From Mesotaenium endlicherianum (Eukaryota > Streptophyta > Zygnematophyceae > Zygnematales > Mesotaeniaceae): a stretch of DNA of 23,935 bases. Below, one piece after another: positions 9,162 through 18,872 of the stretch; within the stretch, counting starts at the first letter, position 1; every line of letters begins with the position of its first letter. Position numbers and translations under genes: made by a program. The stretch covers positions 786,663 to 810,597 of the forward strand of contig WELA01003638.1 in assembly GCA_009602735.1 (NCBI GenBank), read 5' to 3'. The notes under the pieces were generated by a model that did not search any database, was not told where the DNA came from, and saw only the letters and a list, made by a program, of their open reading frames with translations.

Positions 9162-10694
9162 ATGAAGGATCAGGAAGCGGAAAACCTCAGGAAAGCTGAG
9201 GAGGAGAGACAAAAGAAACAACAAGAAGAAGCGGCAGCGGCAGAGGAGGAGAGAAGGAAAAAGGCTGAAGCGGACAGGCAGAAGAGCTTGGCCACTTACA
9301 GGTATACTGTGGTGGGTGGCCAAAACTTTGATAACCTGAAGGAAGCATTGCTGGCAGCCCAGGAGATCAACAAGCTAGAACAGACAACACTGCTACAGAG
9401 GGAAGGAGCTGCAGCACTGGATAGGTACATCGAGACACACACTAGTGTGGTCCTCTACAAAGATTATGCCAAGATGGTGGGCTACACAGCAGAGCAAGCC
9501 CGGTACCTTGCAGATGATTCACAGGACAAGCCGGTCCCAATACCGGGAGTAGTAGGAGATCAGAGACTCATCAGGATGGTGAGCATGCGGCCCGATAGCT
9601 TTAAGGATACGGTATTCTACCTCACACTACTGCCAGCTTACAATGAAGTTGAGAGAAGGAGTTGGGAGTACTTGGCCATGGAAGCAGGACAGCAGATGTT
9701 CTCTCCCCACTGGCTCCCGTGTAAACTGAGGAAGGCTGAGCATGGACCCCAGTACTACCAGCAGCCAACAGACTAGAGGTGGATGACCGTCACAAACAAG
9801 AAGCAGGAGTGTGACCGAGCCCAACCGGATGACTTCCACTATGGCCTAGACGGCTACCTCATCCTGCCACCTCACATTGCCCCTTGGGACCCCAGGCTGA
9901 ATGGCTGCCTGAGCAATATGAATGCAGAGACCAAAGAGCACAGGAGGAGGGGGAGAGACTACTTCTCTAAAGGAAAGCATGCTTTCGTCAAATGGGCGAA
10001 GAATGCAGGCCGGATAGATATCAGCATGCTGAAGGCCAAGCAACCTCCGGCGCGCCCTAAGAAAGGGAGGTCAGTAGACTACTCCATGTAGCAGGGAGAC
10101 TCTACCAGGGAGCAGGACGACTTAGTGGACGAGACTCCTACCCTCTCAGAGGAGGAAGATGAGGAGGATGAGGAAGAAGAACAAGGCAGAGGAGAAACAT
10201 CAGGACCTGGTACTCAGGACACCCGGGGGCAGGCAAAAGCGGGGCTTCCTCAGGAGCCAAGATCAGGACTATGGCATCTGACCGCGACCGTGGAGGTAAT
10301 TGAATCGCGCACTCGCTCCCCCAGCCCACCTGCCCAAGCAGGGAAAGAAGCTGATCAGACTGTACTTGGCAGCAGACAAAGGCAAAAATCCCCAGAGGAC
10401 AGGGGTGCCAGAAGAGGGACACGCGGGGTGGCCAGAGGTATGCCGGCCTCTCCCTTCGCTCAGGGGCATGTACCTCTTGCCAATGTCTTTCAGCACCCTA
10501 CTAGAATGCCCGTCTATGTGGGAATCAACACCCAAGTGGTTGAAGAGCAGGCTACTATCCTTTGTTCTCCTCGAGGTCCAACTGCAGAACAAACGGGGTT
10601 CTTTAGAAGGCCAGCTGACAGACCTAGAGGGCTGTCCAGATCTAGGTTCAGATCTCAGTCTCCTGAACCTGAAGCCCCAAGAACAACCCCCTAG
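9162..10694 (+). pseudogene. R element Gag-like protein, copy 1, two in-frame stops
   Basis: Function unknown; by position it is the structural or packaging protein of a retroelement. The frame is continuous but carries two TAG codons. One at 9774 stands where the second copy has TGG (tryptophan). The other at 10088 lies in a 12-base insertion after SVDYSM. The protein has an N-terminal charged coiled-coil-like stretch rich in E, K, Q and R, then a conserved core beginning YTVVGGQNF, an acidic run of E and D after TPTLSEEE, and an Arg/Ser-rich tail (LSRSRFRSQSP). There is no zinc knuckle or known catalytic motif. The first ATG at 9162 is probably created by the junction with the LTR fragment, since the second copy has AAG there. 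Confidence 0.7.
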
Positions 10695-10771
10695 GTGACA
10701 GGCTGAAGAGGCGGTCGGTGGGGGAGGCTGGTCAGGTTCAGCTCCCTCACCAAAGACTTCTGCAGTTTAAT

Positions 10772-10806
10772 GTTGTCGAGGCGACAACAAGTTTAGTTGG
10801 AGGGAT
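10772..10806 (+). promoter_or_regulatory. Hairpin and polypurine tract before R LTR (copy 1)
   Basis: A perfect hairpin with 7-bp arms GTTGTCG/CGACAAC and loop AGG (10772-10788) is followed by GTTGGAGGGAT (10796-10806), immediately before the LTR start TGTAAT. The purine run is the expected primer for plus-strand synthesis. The same arrangement recurs at 21007-21041. Confidence 0.65.
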
Positions 10807-12249
10807 TGTAATGAATCAGTATATAAGTAGATATAATATTTATTTAAATATAATAGTTTATTAAGTTCAGCCTACTGTCTTTTATGTAGTATTAAGTCTG
10901 CTGGACTTTATATAATTATTAGTTTAAGGGTTCAGCCGGAAGCAGCAGGCTGAAGCCAACTTAAGTCAGCTTGCTGACACATTCTTTGACAGCCAGCTGA
11001 CTTCCGTACTTGGTAGCAGCAAACTGCCTCGATATGCATCTAAGTGTGGTATGCTAGATGAATGGCCAGATGACATCCCTATGATGGATGGCTATTCGGG
11101 ATGATGGGAGATGGCGGTGGATTTGAATAACCGAGGTCCTACCAACGTGGTTAACTCCCGGGTAGGCGGTGCCATCGCACTGGCCGTTGAACAGTAAAAC
11201 TCATTTCCATGTACGTATGCTAGGCATTGCTCTCGAGTTCGGCATTCAAAAACGAGGCCAACTCTCTTGTACAGCTTACTGAGAGAGATCTGAATCCAAG
11301 ATGACCATAAAGTAGCTCAAACACATCCCAGTGACTTAGGTGCAAAAATCATGGAATCTGTCCGCCGTGTGACCCCGAAATGTCAGAGGGCATAACTCTG
11401 TCAATACTACTTCAACTTGAGCAAACTTAAAAGCACCGGATGCATCTTGACGAGACCTTTTCGAAAAGTTCTAGTTTGCTCCATTTGGAGCGCAAACGAA
11501 GCAACCATGTCAATTTCTGTGAAGGCTGGTCATTAGAACGAACCCAAAAAGTGCACATATCACTTGCAAGTAGAAATTCGACTGTAAAGCCTACTGTCCA
11601 GAATGAGGAACCACGAGATCCCAGCCTGCTATGTACCTAGTGACCACCTGGTTGACCACGGCGCAAGGTGCGCCGTTTCGTGGGAAACCCGTTGAGTTGG
11701 GGCCCACGGATCTAGGTATAACGACCATATTAATTAGTCGGTCGACTGAAGTCCTAACTGTTCTATTGACTGACGACGGCTCCGCCTACCCAAGATTTAA
11801 CCACACTGGTAGGACATCGGCTTACCGAATCTCAAACAACCTCCTGACTTTCAGTATAGTACGGTCACATGTGCCAATCTACAAATAATAATCTAAATGA
11901 GTATTTCTATCCTCAGCAACTGCAGCTAAGTATACTCACTGATATCAAGCGAGCTTCCTGTATCTCAACCTACTGATATTATATCCTATATATGATTGAT
12001 ATATAAATCTCAGCAAACTATACTATGATACAAAAGTCAACCTGCTGACCTTTTCAACAAAGTCAGCAAACTACACTAAGATACAAAAGTCATCCTGCTG
12101 ACCTTTTTGACAAAGTAAGTAAACTCGCATTACATCAACATACATTCATTTAGATGAACTCGCACATGTGAGTATATTGACATGATATTTATTTAGTGTT
12201 ATATTTATATATGCAATTAATTATATAAATAATGAACCGATTCATTACA
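10807..12249 (+). repeat. R family LTR, long form of 1443 bp with internal foreign segment
   Basis: Begins TGTAATGAATC and ends GATTCATTACA, its exact reverse complement, which fixes the ends. The first ~494 bp match the LTR at 21042, then both diverge sharply at 11301/21535. The part from 11301 holds a segment (11782-11820) that matches the LTR's own 11130-11172 region in reverse orientation, a perfect 8-bp-arm hairpin (ACGGCGCA/TGCGCCGT, 11658-11676) and a 53-bp tandem duplication. This suggests an insertion or rearrangement within an LTR of about 700 bp. Confidence 0.6.
12011..12116. repeat. Two tandem 53-bp copies
   Basis: The copies at 12011-12063 and 12064-12116 each begin CAGCAAACTA and contain GATACAAAAGTCA and CCTGCTGACC. 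They differ at only a few positions, so the duplication is fairly recent. Confidence 0.88.
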
Positions 12250-12256
12250 TTAAAGT

Positions 12257-12696
12257 GCAGGATGACTTAGTGGACGAGACCCCTACCCTCATAGAGGAGG
12301 AAGATGAGGAGGATGAGGAAGAAGAACAAGGCAGAGGAGAAGCATCAGGAACTGGTACTCAAGAGATCCAAGGGCAGGCAAAAGCAGGGAATCCTAGGGC
12401 ACCAAGATCAGGTGTACGGAATGTGATCCTTGTCTCTGGAGGCAACAGGACCCCGCACTCGTTCTCCCAGCCCACCTGCCCAAGCAGGAGAAGAAGCTGA
12501 TCTGACTGTTCTTGGCAGCAGAGAAAGGCAGAAGTCTCCAGAGGACAGGGGAACGAGAAGAACAACACGCAGAGTAGCCAGAGGTATGCTAGCCACCCCC
12601 TTCAGTGAGAAACATGTGCCTCTTGCCAATGTATTTCAGCATCCTACCGGAACGCCTGTTTATGTGGGCATCAACACCCAGGTGGTTGACGAGCAG
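12257..12696 (+). pseudogene. Fragment of the R Gag-like frame (C-terminal half), frameshifted
   Basis: Starts in the middle of the R protein at the residues equivalent to QDDLVDETPTL, only 8 bases after the LTR end at 12249. It runs through the acidic stretch and the SPSPPAQAGEEADLTVLGSR region, and stops at NTQVVDEQ, where element G begins. The reading moves from one frame to another near 12430-12450, so it is not translatable. The N-terminal half and the final Arg/Ser tail are absent. Confidence 0.8.
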
Positions 12697-13199
12697 TGTA
12701 GTAATTTGAGTTATTATATATTACTTTGCATATATTTTAATGTTTTCAAATATATTTGGAGTAGTATTGTGTGGATTCAAGTGTGAATAGGTACTCTAGT
12801 GACTTGGTTCATGTCCTTTGAGCCTTCTAAGGCGTCTTTGAAGTTAGAGGAAAGACCTAGAAGAACTCCACGTGGCAAAAGTCAAATGTGCCATTTTTAT
12901 GTCAAAAGGACATGTGTACATTATTCTAGAAAGAGGTGGCAAGTTTTGGGATGTGTTGGGTGCCAACACATCAACATACACCTTCCTAGAAATTACTTAT
13001 GTAGCATGTATATAAACAAGAGCTAGAACATAGAAAGACATTCCAGAATCACTCTTGTACTTGCCAAAATCCAGAAATATATTAACTTTCAAGAAGCCAT
13101 CTCTCTTTCAAGAAGCTACCACTTGTGTTCAAAGATCCTTGTCTTGAATAGATAAAGTATTCTGTTTTACTAAGTACTTTATCTATCTGTTTCACTACA
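12697..13199 (+). repeat. 5' LTR of element G
   Basis: 503 bp, TGTAGT...ACTACA. It contains a TATA box (TATATAAA at 13009-13016), a CCACGTGG G-box-like site at 12868-12875, and a stem with 12-bp perfect arms (ATAGATAAAGTA at 13148-13159 and its complement at 13175-13186) shortly before the end. Confidence 0.95.
13009..13016 (+). promoter_or_regulatory. TATA box of element G LTR
   Basis: TATATAAA lies in both LTRs (here and at 19185-19192), in a surrounding block that is almost identical between them. Its position about 190 bp before the LTR end is suitable for the U3/R boundary. The exact transcription start is not known. Confidence 0.6.
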
Positions 13200-13200
13200 G

Positions 13201-13212
13201 TGGTATCGGAGC
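13201..13212 (+). other. Primer-binding site, initiator tRNA-Met type
   Basis: TGGTATCGGAGC starts one base after the 5' LTR. It matches the usual plant initiator-Met primer site TGGTATCAGAGC at 11 of 12 positions. Confidence 0.85.
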
Positions 13213-13236
13213 TAGGCACTTTGGTAGCACAAGAAG

Positions 13237-14516
13237 ATGGCCGATCCTCAAGACCAACAGCAAGCTTTCGAAGGAAGCCCTTCCTCTCCAAGACACCCTC
13301 CTCCAGCGCCGATGGGAGAGCCCACTCAAGAAAATCTGCAACAACAAGAAGCACCACAAGGAGGAGCACACCCTCCTCCAGCGTCGATGGGAGAGCCTAC
13401 TCAAGGAAATCTCCAACAACAAGAAGCACCACAAGGAGGAGCACCGTCAAATCCCGTGGCAGCCGCTATAGCAAAGTTGACCCCACCACAAGGAGTTCCC
13501 GCAAATGAGTGGGCAGCCTTCCTAATGACCGTCCACAACCAAGTGGGCTTGGCCACCTATGAAGCAACCGTGCAAGCGTCAAGAGAAGCTATGGCTGCCA
13601 TGGTTGCCCCTATTGCGAGCAATGCTCAAAATCCAGCCCCGGCTCAAGCGCCTCCACAAGAGCCAACGAGAGCAAGGAAACTCATCAAGCCCGGCAAACC
13701 CGACACTTTCAACCCCGGGAAAGGTGCCAACGTGAATTTATGGCTCTACCAAGTGGAGACGTACCTCGCATTCCTTGAAGTACCCGAGGAGGACTACGTT
13801 CAATTTGCCGTACCTTACTTAGAGGAGCAGCAACATCATGGTGGCGTAACTATCAAGCGGCTATATATCAAGCTATGGCGCACCCCATGCTCGTCCAAGA
13901 GCCCCCACCATCATATGCAAGATGGGCAAATTTTTGTGAGGCCCTCAAGAAGCAATTCATGCCCATCAATGCGGAGAAGATTGCCCGAGGAAAGCTCCAC
14001 CATCTCAAGCAAACGACGTCCGTTCAAGAGTATACATCCAGATTTCACGCCCTCACTCTTGAGATCCCCAACATGTCTCTCGAGGAGAAGATTGACCGTT
14101 ACATCTTTGGCCTCAAACCCAAGGTGGCAAAGGAAGTGGAGTTACGCGACTTGACGGACTTCTCAAAGATCATTGAAGTGGCCCAAAAGGTGGATACCTT
14201 GGATTTCAAGCACTCCGTGCCTTCATCTTCACGGGTACCGACGACGCGGGTGTACGCAGCCCCTTCCACATCCGAATCTGGACCCACACCCATGGAAATC
14301 GGAGTTATTAAAAGGGACCCCGCGGCTGCCCGGAAGAGTGGAAGACCCTCCAATGACACTTATGATGCAAGAAACCAGCAAGGAGTGAAAGCAAGACTCT
14401 CCCCGGCTGAAAAAGAAGCTCTCATGACGGCTGGACTATGCTTCTATTGCAAGGAAAAGGGCCATCGTGCACTTTCATGCCCCAAAAAGTTGTCAAAAAA
14501 CGGACAGCGCCGGTAG
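13237..14516 (+). pseudogene. Gag polyprotein of element G, broken by one frame change
   Basis: Gag forms the virus-like particle and packages RNA. The frame starts at ATG 13237 (GAAGATGG context) with a Q/P-rich N terminus holding two 25-residue repeats, then KPDTFNPGKGANVNLWLYQV, the start of the conserved retroelement Gag domain. Near 13821-13830 the recognisable Gag sequence leaves this frame and continues in the -1 frame, as from a one-base loss, while the original frame runs only to 14154. The second part includes YTSRFHAL, PMEIG and a CCHC zinc knuckle, [14 protein letters not shown] (14445-14486), and stops at TAG 14514. A sequencing error could also explain the break. Confidence 0.88.
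13294..13443 (+). repeat. Two tandem 75-bp units encoding a 25-residue repeat in Gag
   Basis: The units at 13294-13368 and 13369-13443 encode PPPA(P/S)MGEPTQ(E/G)NLQQQEAPQGGA twice, with few base differences. The in-frame period preserves the reading frame. Confidence 0.9.
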
Positions 14517-17500
14517 GCCAGGAGCCTACCACCCCAAGACCCACTTCACGAGAAGGCAACACGCCAAGTGAGGTGGAGACCCCCGTTGAAGACGACGTTC
14601 CAGCCCCAATGAGTTTGAGAGGTTACCTTGGAGGAGAGAAGGTCCACATCTTGGTGGATAGCGGAGCTCAAGGCAACTTCATTGCTGCAGATTTTGCCAC
14701 CAAGCACGGTATTACTATGCGAACTCTTGACCACGACGAGGAGATTATGATGCCCGATGGATTCTCCTATACTACCCCTTCCAAGAAGACGTACCCCTTG
14801 GCACTCTCTATCAAGTCCTTCAAGGATAGAGTAGTGTTCTCCCCCATGCAATTGGGCAAGTACGACGTCATCCTAGGGACGCCTTGGTTGACCAAGCACA
14901 ACCCCCAAGTTGATTGGAGGACCGGTACTATCAAGATCAAGAATGACATCACTTCAAGAATCTGTATTTTGCGCGCAATCCAGAATATCCAGACCCAAGA
15001 CATCCAGAAGCCGGCACACGAGATACTATTGTCCGCCCTCCAACTCAAGAGACTTGTGAGGAAGGGACACGAGCTTCTTTTGGCCTTGATCACGCCAAAA
15101 GACATCAAGAAAGACATCGAGAGTCAAGAAGGCAGCCCCGTTCCCAAGGAGATACAAGAAGTCTTTGAGGACTACAAAGAAGTGTTCTCCCCGGAATTGC
15201 CCAAGGGCCTACCCCCCAAAAGATTCGTAGACCACAAGATAGAGTTGGAGCCCGGAAGCAAGCCCATCTCTCGGCCTACGTTCAAAATGTCATACACGGA
15301 GCTAGACGAAGTCAAGAAGCAAATCAAGGAGCTACTGGAGCATGGCTTCATTCGACCTAGCAAGTCGCCATTTGGAGCCCCGGTGCTATTTGTCAAGAAG
15401 AAAGATGGTACCTTGAGGATGTGTGTGGACTATCGCGCCCTCAACAAGATCACCATCAAGAATCGATACCCGCTGCCGCGCATGGATGAGCTCATGGACC
15501 GGCTGGTTGGAGCCAAGTACTTCACGAAGATTGACTTACGGAGCGGCTACCACCAGATTCGCATCGCAGAACCGGACATAGAGAAGACGGCATTCAGGAC
15601 AAGATATGGACATTTTGAGTTCATGGTCCTGCCATTTGGACTCACCAACGCGCCAGCAACTTTCATGACTATGATGAACACCATATTTCAGCCCATGTTG
15701 GACAGATTTGTGGTGGTATTCATCGATGACATCCTTATCTACAGCAAGACCCTTGAAGAGCATGCGAGACACTTGAAAGAAGTCCTTGAAGTATTGAAGC
15801 AAAACAAGCTGTTTGCGAAGGAGTCAAAATGCGAGTTTGCCAAACAAGAAGTGGAGTTCCTAGGTCTCCACGTGACTGCTGATGGCATCAAGATAGACCC
15901 CAAGAAGACCACGGTGGTGGAGGAATGGCCAACCCCCACGACCAAGAAAGAACTCCAGTCATTCTTGGGATTTGCCAATTGGTACAGAAAATTCATCCAA
16001 GGCTTCTCGCACATAGCAGCCCCCCTGACAGATCTACTCAAGAAGGACAGGCTATATACATGGACCGAGAAAGAGGAAGAGGCATTTCAAGAGTTAAAGC
16101 GAAGATTGACCACATCCCCGGTGCTCACACTCCCAAGTCCAAACCCAGATTGGCCCTTCCACGTCATCACCGATGCATCTTCCTATGCAATAGGAGCAAT
16201 CCTGCTTCAAGACCAAGGCAAGGGACTGCAGCCCATCGCCTACGAGTCAAGGAAGCTAAATCCAGCCGAGCAAAATTATACAACCACGGAGCGAGAGGCA
16301 TTGGCGATTGTACATGCCTTGAAGGTTTGGCGCTGCTACGTTGAAGGACGCAAAGTACTGGTCACCACGGACCACGAGGCGTTAAAGCACCTCCAGACGC
16401 AGCCGTATCTCTCAAGGAGACAAGCAAGATGGAGCGGATACTTGCAACAATACAACATCACGATTCAGTACCAGCCCGGCAAGACAAACCCGGCTGACCC
16501 CCTCTCAAGACTGCAATTAAATGCAGTGATGGTATCCCTGAAGACAGATCTGGAAGCTCGATTTTCAGCCGCCTATGAAAGAGACCCTTACTACAAGAAC
16601 GGAGAAGCAGCCTTGGACCCATGCAAGAAGCAAGAAGGCAATTATTGGGTGAGGCAAGATACGGGCCAGAGATGTGTTCCTAATGACTTAGACCTCCGGC
16701 TCTTGCTTCTACGAGAAGCACACGACAACCCTCTTGGAGGACACTTTGGAATCCTAAGGACCACGGGCGTTCTAGCTAGGACTTATTGTTGGCCAGGCAT
16801 GTCTAAGCAAGTCAAGGAGTACTGCAGGAGCTGTGACACATGCCAAAGAATCAAGCCATCATCGCAAAAGGCGGGAGGACTCCTCCAACCACTACCAATC
16901 CCCGAAAGACAATGGACGGACATCTCAATGGACCTTATCGTGGACTTGCCCGTGACACCTCGAGGCCATAATGCAATACTCACGGTGGTGGACAGACTTA
17001 CCAAGATGGCTCATTTTATTCCCACGACGACTAAGGCTACAGCACCACAACTTGCAAGACTCATCTTTGACAACATCTTCCGACTCCATGGACTACCATC
17101 AAGAATTGTGTCAGATAGAGATCCAAGATTCACAAGCCATTTCTGGAAAAATCTCTTCAAGAACTTGGGTACATCGCTGGATATGTCTACTGCCTACCAC
17201 CCACAATCAGATGGGCAAACCGAGCGTATGAATCGTACCCTAAAGACCTCTCTAAAGGCCTACGTGTCTACCCTCGAGCAAGACTGGGACATGTACTTGA
17301 CCCCCCTCGAGTTTGCCTACAACAACACTACGCAGGCCTCTACCCAAGAGTCCCCATTCTTCCTCAACTATGGCTTCCATCCGACCACGCCACTGAGCTT
17401 CACGGCTGGCCATGATGAAGTACCTGCAGCCACAGATTTTATGGAGACATTAGAAGCAGCCCTTACAGCAGCGAAGAAAGCTCTACAACACGCGCAAGAT

Positions 17501-18103
17501 GCTCAAGCAAGAGTGGCGAACAGATCCAGAAGAGAAATTACGTACAGAGTGGGTGACAACGTGTTACTATCATCCAAGAACATTTCCCTGAACAACAGGC
17601 CTGCCGGCAGCAAGTTCTCTCCCAAGTATTTGGGACCCTTCAAGATTATCCAGCAAGTCAACCCCGTTGCTTTCAAGCTAGAACTTCCCCAGACTATGCA
17701 CATCGACCCCGTATTCCACGCTTCCCTCTTCAAGCCATATGTGCAACCCGACAACAAGTTCCCAGGACGTGTGACAACCCCACCAGCCCCAACAATAGTG
17801 GATGATCATTTGGAGTACGAAGTGGAAGACATAGTGGCTATGAGAAATTTCAGGAGACAGCAGCAATACTTGATCAAGTGGAAAGGATATCCAGATTCGG
17901 AGAATAGTTGGGTGGCGGCGCACTACCTTGACAAAGTTCAGAGAAAGTTGAAGCGCTTCCATGCCGCCAACCCCCATCTTGGACCAGCCCCAAGTCTCTC
18001 TACTAAAAGCCCGAAGACTTCAGGGAGGCAGCCTGCCACCATCAAGAAGCAGCAGAAGACCCCTTGGAGGCAGCCTGCAAGAACCACAAAGAGGAAAAAA
18101 TGA
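14438..18103 (+). CDS. Pol polyprotein of element G: protease, RT, RNase H, integrase, chromodomain
   Basis: 1221 open codons with no internal stop. Protease DSGAQ is at residues 74-78. Reverse transcriptase spans roughly 255-490, with [11 protein letters not shown], the LPFGLTNAP motif and the catalytic FIDD at 428-431. RNase H has aspartates at 579 and 645. The integrase zinc finger has H762, H769, C799 and C802. The integrase catalytic triad is D832, D893 and E929, with 35 residues between the last two. A GPF-type module (KYLGPFKI) lies near 1063-1070, and the chromodomain ([10 protein letters not shown]...YLIKWKGY...SWV) at about 1127-1178. The tail is basic. All catalytic residues I can check are present. 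The ATG at 14438 lies inside gag, so expression is more likely by -1 frameshifting from gag at 14495-14501. Confidence 0.96.
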   Translation: MLLLQGKGPSCTFMPQKVVKKRTAPVGQEPTTPRPTSREGNTPSEVETPVEDDVPAPMSLRGYLGGEKVHILVDSGAQGNFIAADFATKHGITMRTLDHDEEIMMPDGFSYTTPSKKTYPLALSIKSFKDRVVFSPMQLGKYDVILGTPWLTKHNPQVDWRTGTIKIKNDITSRICILRAIQNIQTQDIQKPAHEILLSALQLKRLVRKGHELLLALITPKDIKKDIESQEGSPVPKEIQEVFEDYKEVFSPELPKGLPPKRFVDHKIELEPGSKPISRPTFKMSYTELDEVKKQIKELLEHGFIRPSKSPFGAPVLFVKKKDGTLRMCVDYRALNKITIKNRYPLPRMDELMDRLVGAKYFTKIDLRSGYHQIRIAEPDIEKTAFRTRYGHFEFMVLPFGLTNAPATFMTMMNTIFQPMLDRFVVVFIDDILIYSKTLEEHARHLKEVLEVLKQNKLFAKESKCEFAKQEVEFLGLHVTADGIKIDPKKTTVVEEWPTPTTKKELQSFLGFANWYRKFIQGFSHIAAPLTDLLKKDRLYTWTEKEEEAFQELKRRLTTSPVLTLPSPNPDWPFHVITDASSYAIGAILLQDQGKGLQPIAYESRKLNPAEQNYTTTEREALAIVHALKVWRCYVEGRKVLVTTDHEALKHLQTQPYLSRRQARWSGYLQQYNITIQYQPGKTNPADPLSRLQLNAVMVSLKTDLEARFSAAYERDPYYKNGEAALDPCKKQEGNYWVRQDTGQRCVPNDLDLRLLLLREAHDNPLGGHFGILRTTGVLARTYCWPGMSKQVKEYCRSCDTCQRIKPSSQKAGGLLQPLPIPERQWTDISMDLIVDLPVTPRGHNAILTVVDRLTKMAHFIPTTTKATAPQLARLIFDNIFRLHGLPSRIVSDRDPRFTSHFWKNLFKNLGTSLDMSTAYHPQSDGQTERMNRTLKTSLKAYVSTLEQDWDMYLTPLEFAYNNTTQASTQESPFFLNYGFHPTTPLSFTAGHDEVPAATDFMETLEAALTAAKKALQHAQDAQARVANRSRREITYRVGDNVLLSSKNISLNNRPAGSKFSPKYLGPFKIIQQVNPVAFKLELPQTMHIDPVFHASLFKPYVQPDNKFPGRVTTPPAPTIVDDHLEYEVEDIVAMRNFRRQQQYLIKWKGYPDSENSWVAAHYLDKVQRKLKRFHAANPHLGPAPSLSTKSPKTSGRQPATIKKQQKTPWRQPARTTKRKK
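14495..14530 (+). promoter_or_regulatory. Programmed -1 frameshift signal between gag and pol
   Basis: A AAA AAC at 14495-14501 is the canonical slippery heptamer and is in register with the gag codons (TCA AAA AAC). Pol lies exactly in the -1 frame. Ten bases later a stem with perfect 7-bp arms GGTAGGC/GCCTACC (14512-14518, 14524-14530) and a 5-base loop contains the gag stop codon. A pseudoknot was not identified. Heptamer, frame and stem all agree with -1 frameshifting; efficiency is unknown. Confidence 0.75.
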
Positions 18104-18726
18104 CATTAGACACTCTTCTCTTCTTGCAGTTTCTGGACAGAAAACTAAAACTGCCACTGGCGATAGGTCTCTTCTTAATAAATTCTGAAAATTTACCTGG
18201 CTGTAGTCCATAAGTAGCCGGTCATTTAGAGTCCAAGTTTGCTCAATTTGAAGCATTGGTGAGAGAGATATGATGCTCGAAGTAGAAGGGGGTCAGGCTG
18301 CTGGCATTGTTAGGACAGAATATGCCTTCTGACATTGTGCCTTCCCCAGAACTTGGAATGCTTTGAAACTCAAGACTCTGGTAGAACATCTTACAGCGCC
18401 CAGTTTGAGACTTAGTTTGCAGAATTTAGAGAAGTATAGAAGGACTTATGATTTTCAGAAGTTTCTGCACAGATTTGGAGGAGTGCCTACTCTCTCAGCT
18501 CTCAACGACGCTCCGGAAATGAGAATGCTCTCAAATTTGGTGACCCGTTAGAGTTCTCCGACGCAATCCGTCTGGCACTCGAATTTTTAGGTTTGGAGCA
18601 GTTCTGTGGCCGCTATGGATTTTTGAATTCGTGGCAGATTTTGGGCCAACTTGTACAATTTTCTTTATCATTAAGGAGTAGGCTAGCCAATAAGGTCACA
18701 CCACCTACGACATTGCCTAGTCTACC

Positions 18727-18845
18727 TTACATGTGTAGCACCTGACTTGGCGCCTTTGACTAGTCCTCTTTACATGTGTGGCATCTGACTTGAAACTGTT
18801 GACTAGTTTGCTCCACATGTGTACGACCTGACTTGACGCGCCGAG
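18727..18845 (+). repeat. Three tandem ~43-bp units upstream of the polypurine tract
   Basis: ACATGTGT recurs at 18729, 18772 and 18815, exactly 43 bp apart. Each is followed by a G/C-variable stretch and then CTGACTTG; the first two also share TTGACTAGT. The third unit is cut short. Confidence 0.88.
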
Positions 18846-18861
18846 ACGTCGCTTTTTCTAT

Positions 18862-18872
18862 GGGGGGGGTGA
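18862..18872 (+). other. Polypurine tract of element G
   Basis: Eight G followed by TGA directly abut the 3' LTR start TGTAGT. This is the expected plus-strand primer. Confidence 0.85.

Larger units (their letters stand above)
9057..12249 (+). mobile_element. R element copy 1 (non-autonomous LTR retroelement, degenerate)
   Basis: The order is a 5' LTR fragment (9057 to about 9160), a single long but stop-containing frame (to 10694), a hairpin, a polypurine tract and a full LTR (10807-12249). No protease, reverse transcriptase, RNase H or integrase is present. The layout (LTRs around one Gag-like frame) resembles the plant elements described as TR-GAG or LARD. The 5' side has lost most of the LTR, the primer-binding site and the protein's N terminus. 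No matching target duplication was seen (GTAAG on the left, TTAAA on the right). Confidence 0.7.
18104..18872 (+). other. 3' noncoding region of element G
   Basis: Lies between the pol stop and the 3' LTR. A 62-codon frame at 18363-18551 has no recognisable motif and is probably chance or the remnant of a lost extra frame. The end holds three tandem ~43-bp units and the polypurine tract. Confidence 0.6.

Noticed and set aside
9162..9164. ATG at 9162 as the authentic start of the R protein
   Set aside because: It falls on the LTR-coding junction and the equivalent codon in copy 2 is AAG. It was created by the deletion.
11631..11888. 85-codon frame inside the R LTR as a gene
   Set aside because: Its sequence reflects an inverted piece of the LTR itself (11782-11820) and not a protein family.
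18363..18551. 62-codon frame between pol and the 3' LTR of G as an extra gene
   Set aside because: No motif or membrane segment recognised, and not clearly different from chance in this region.
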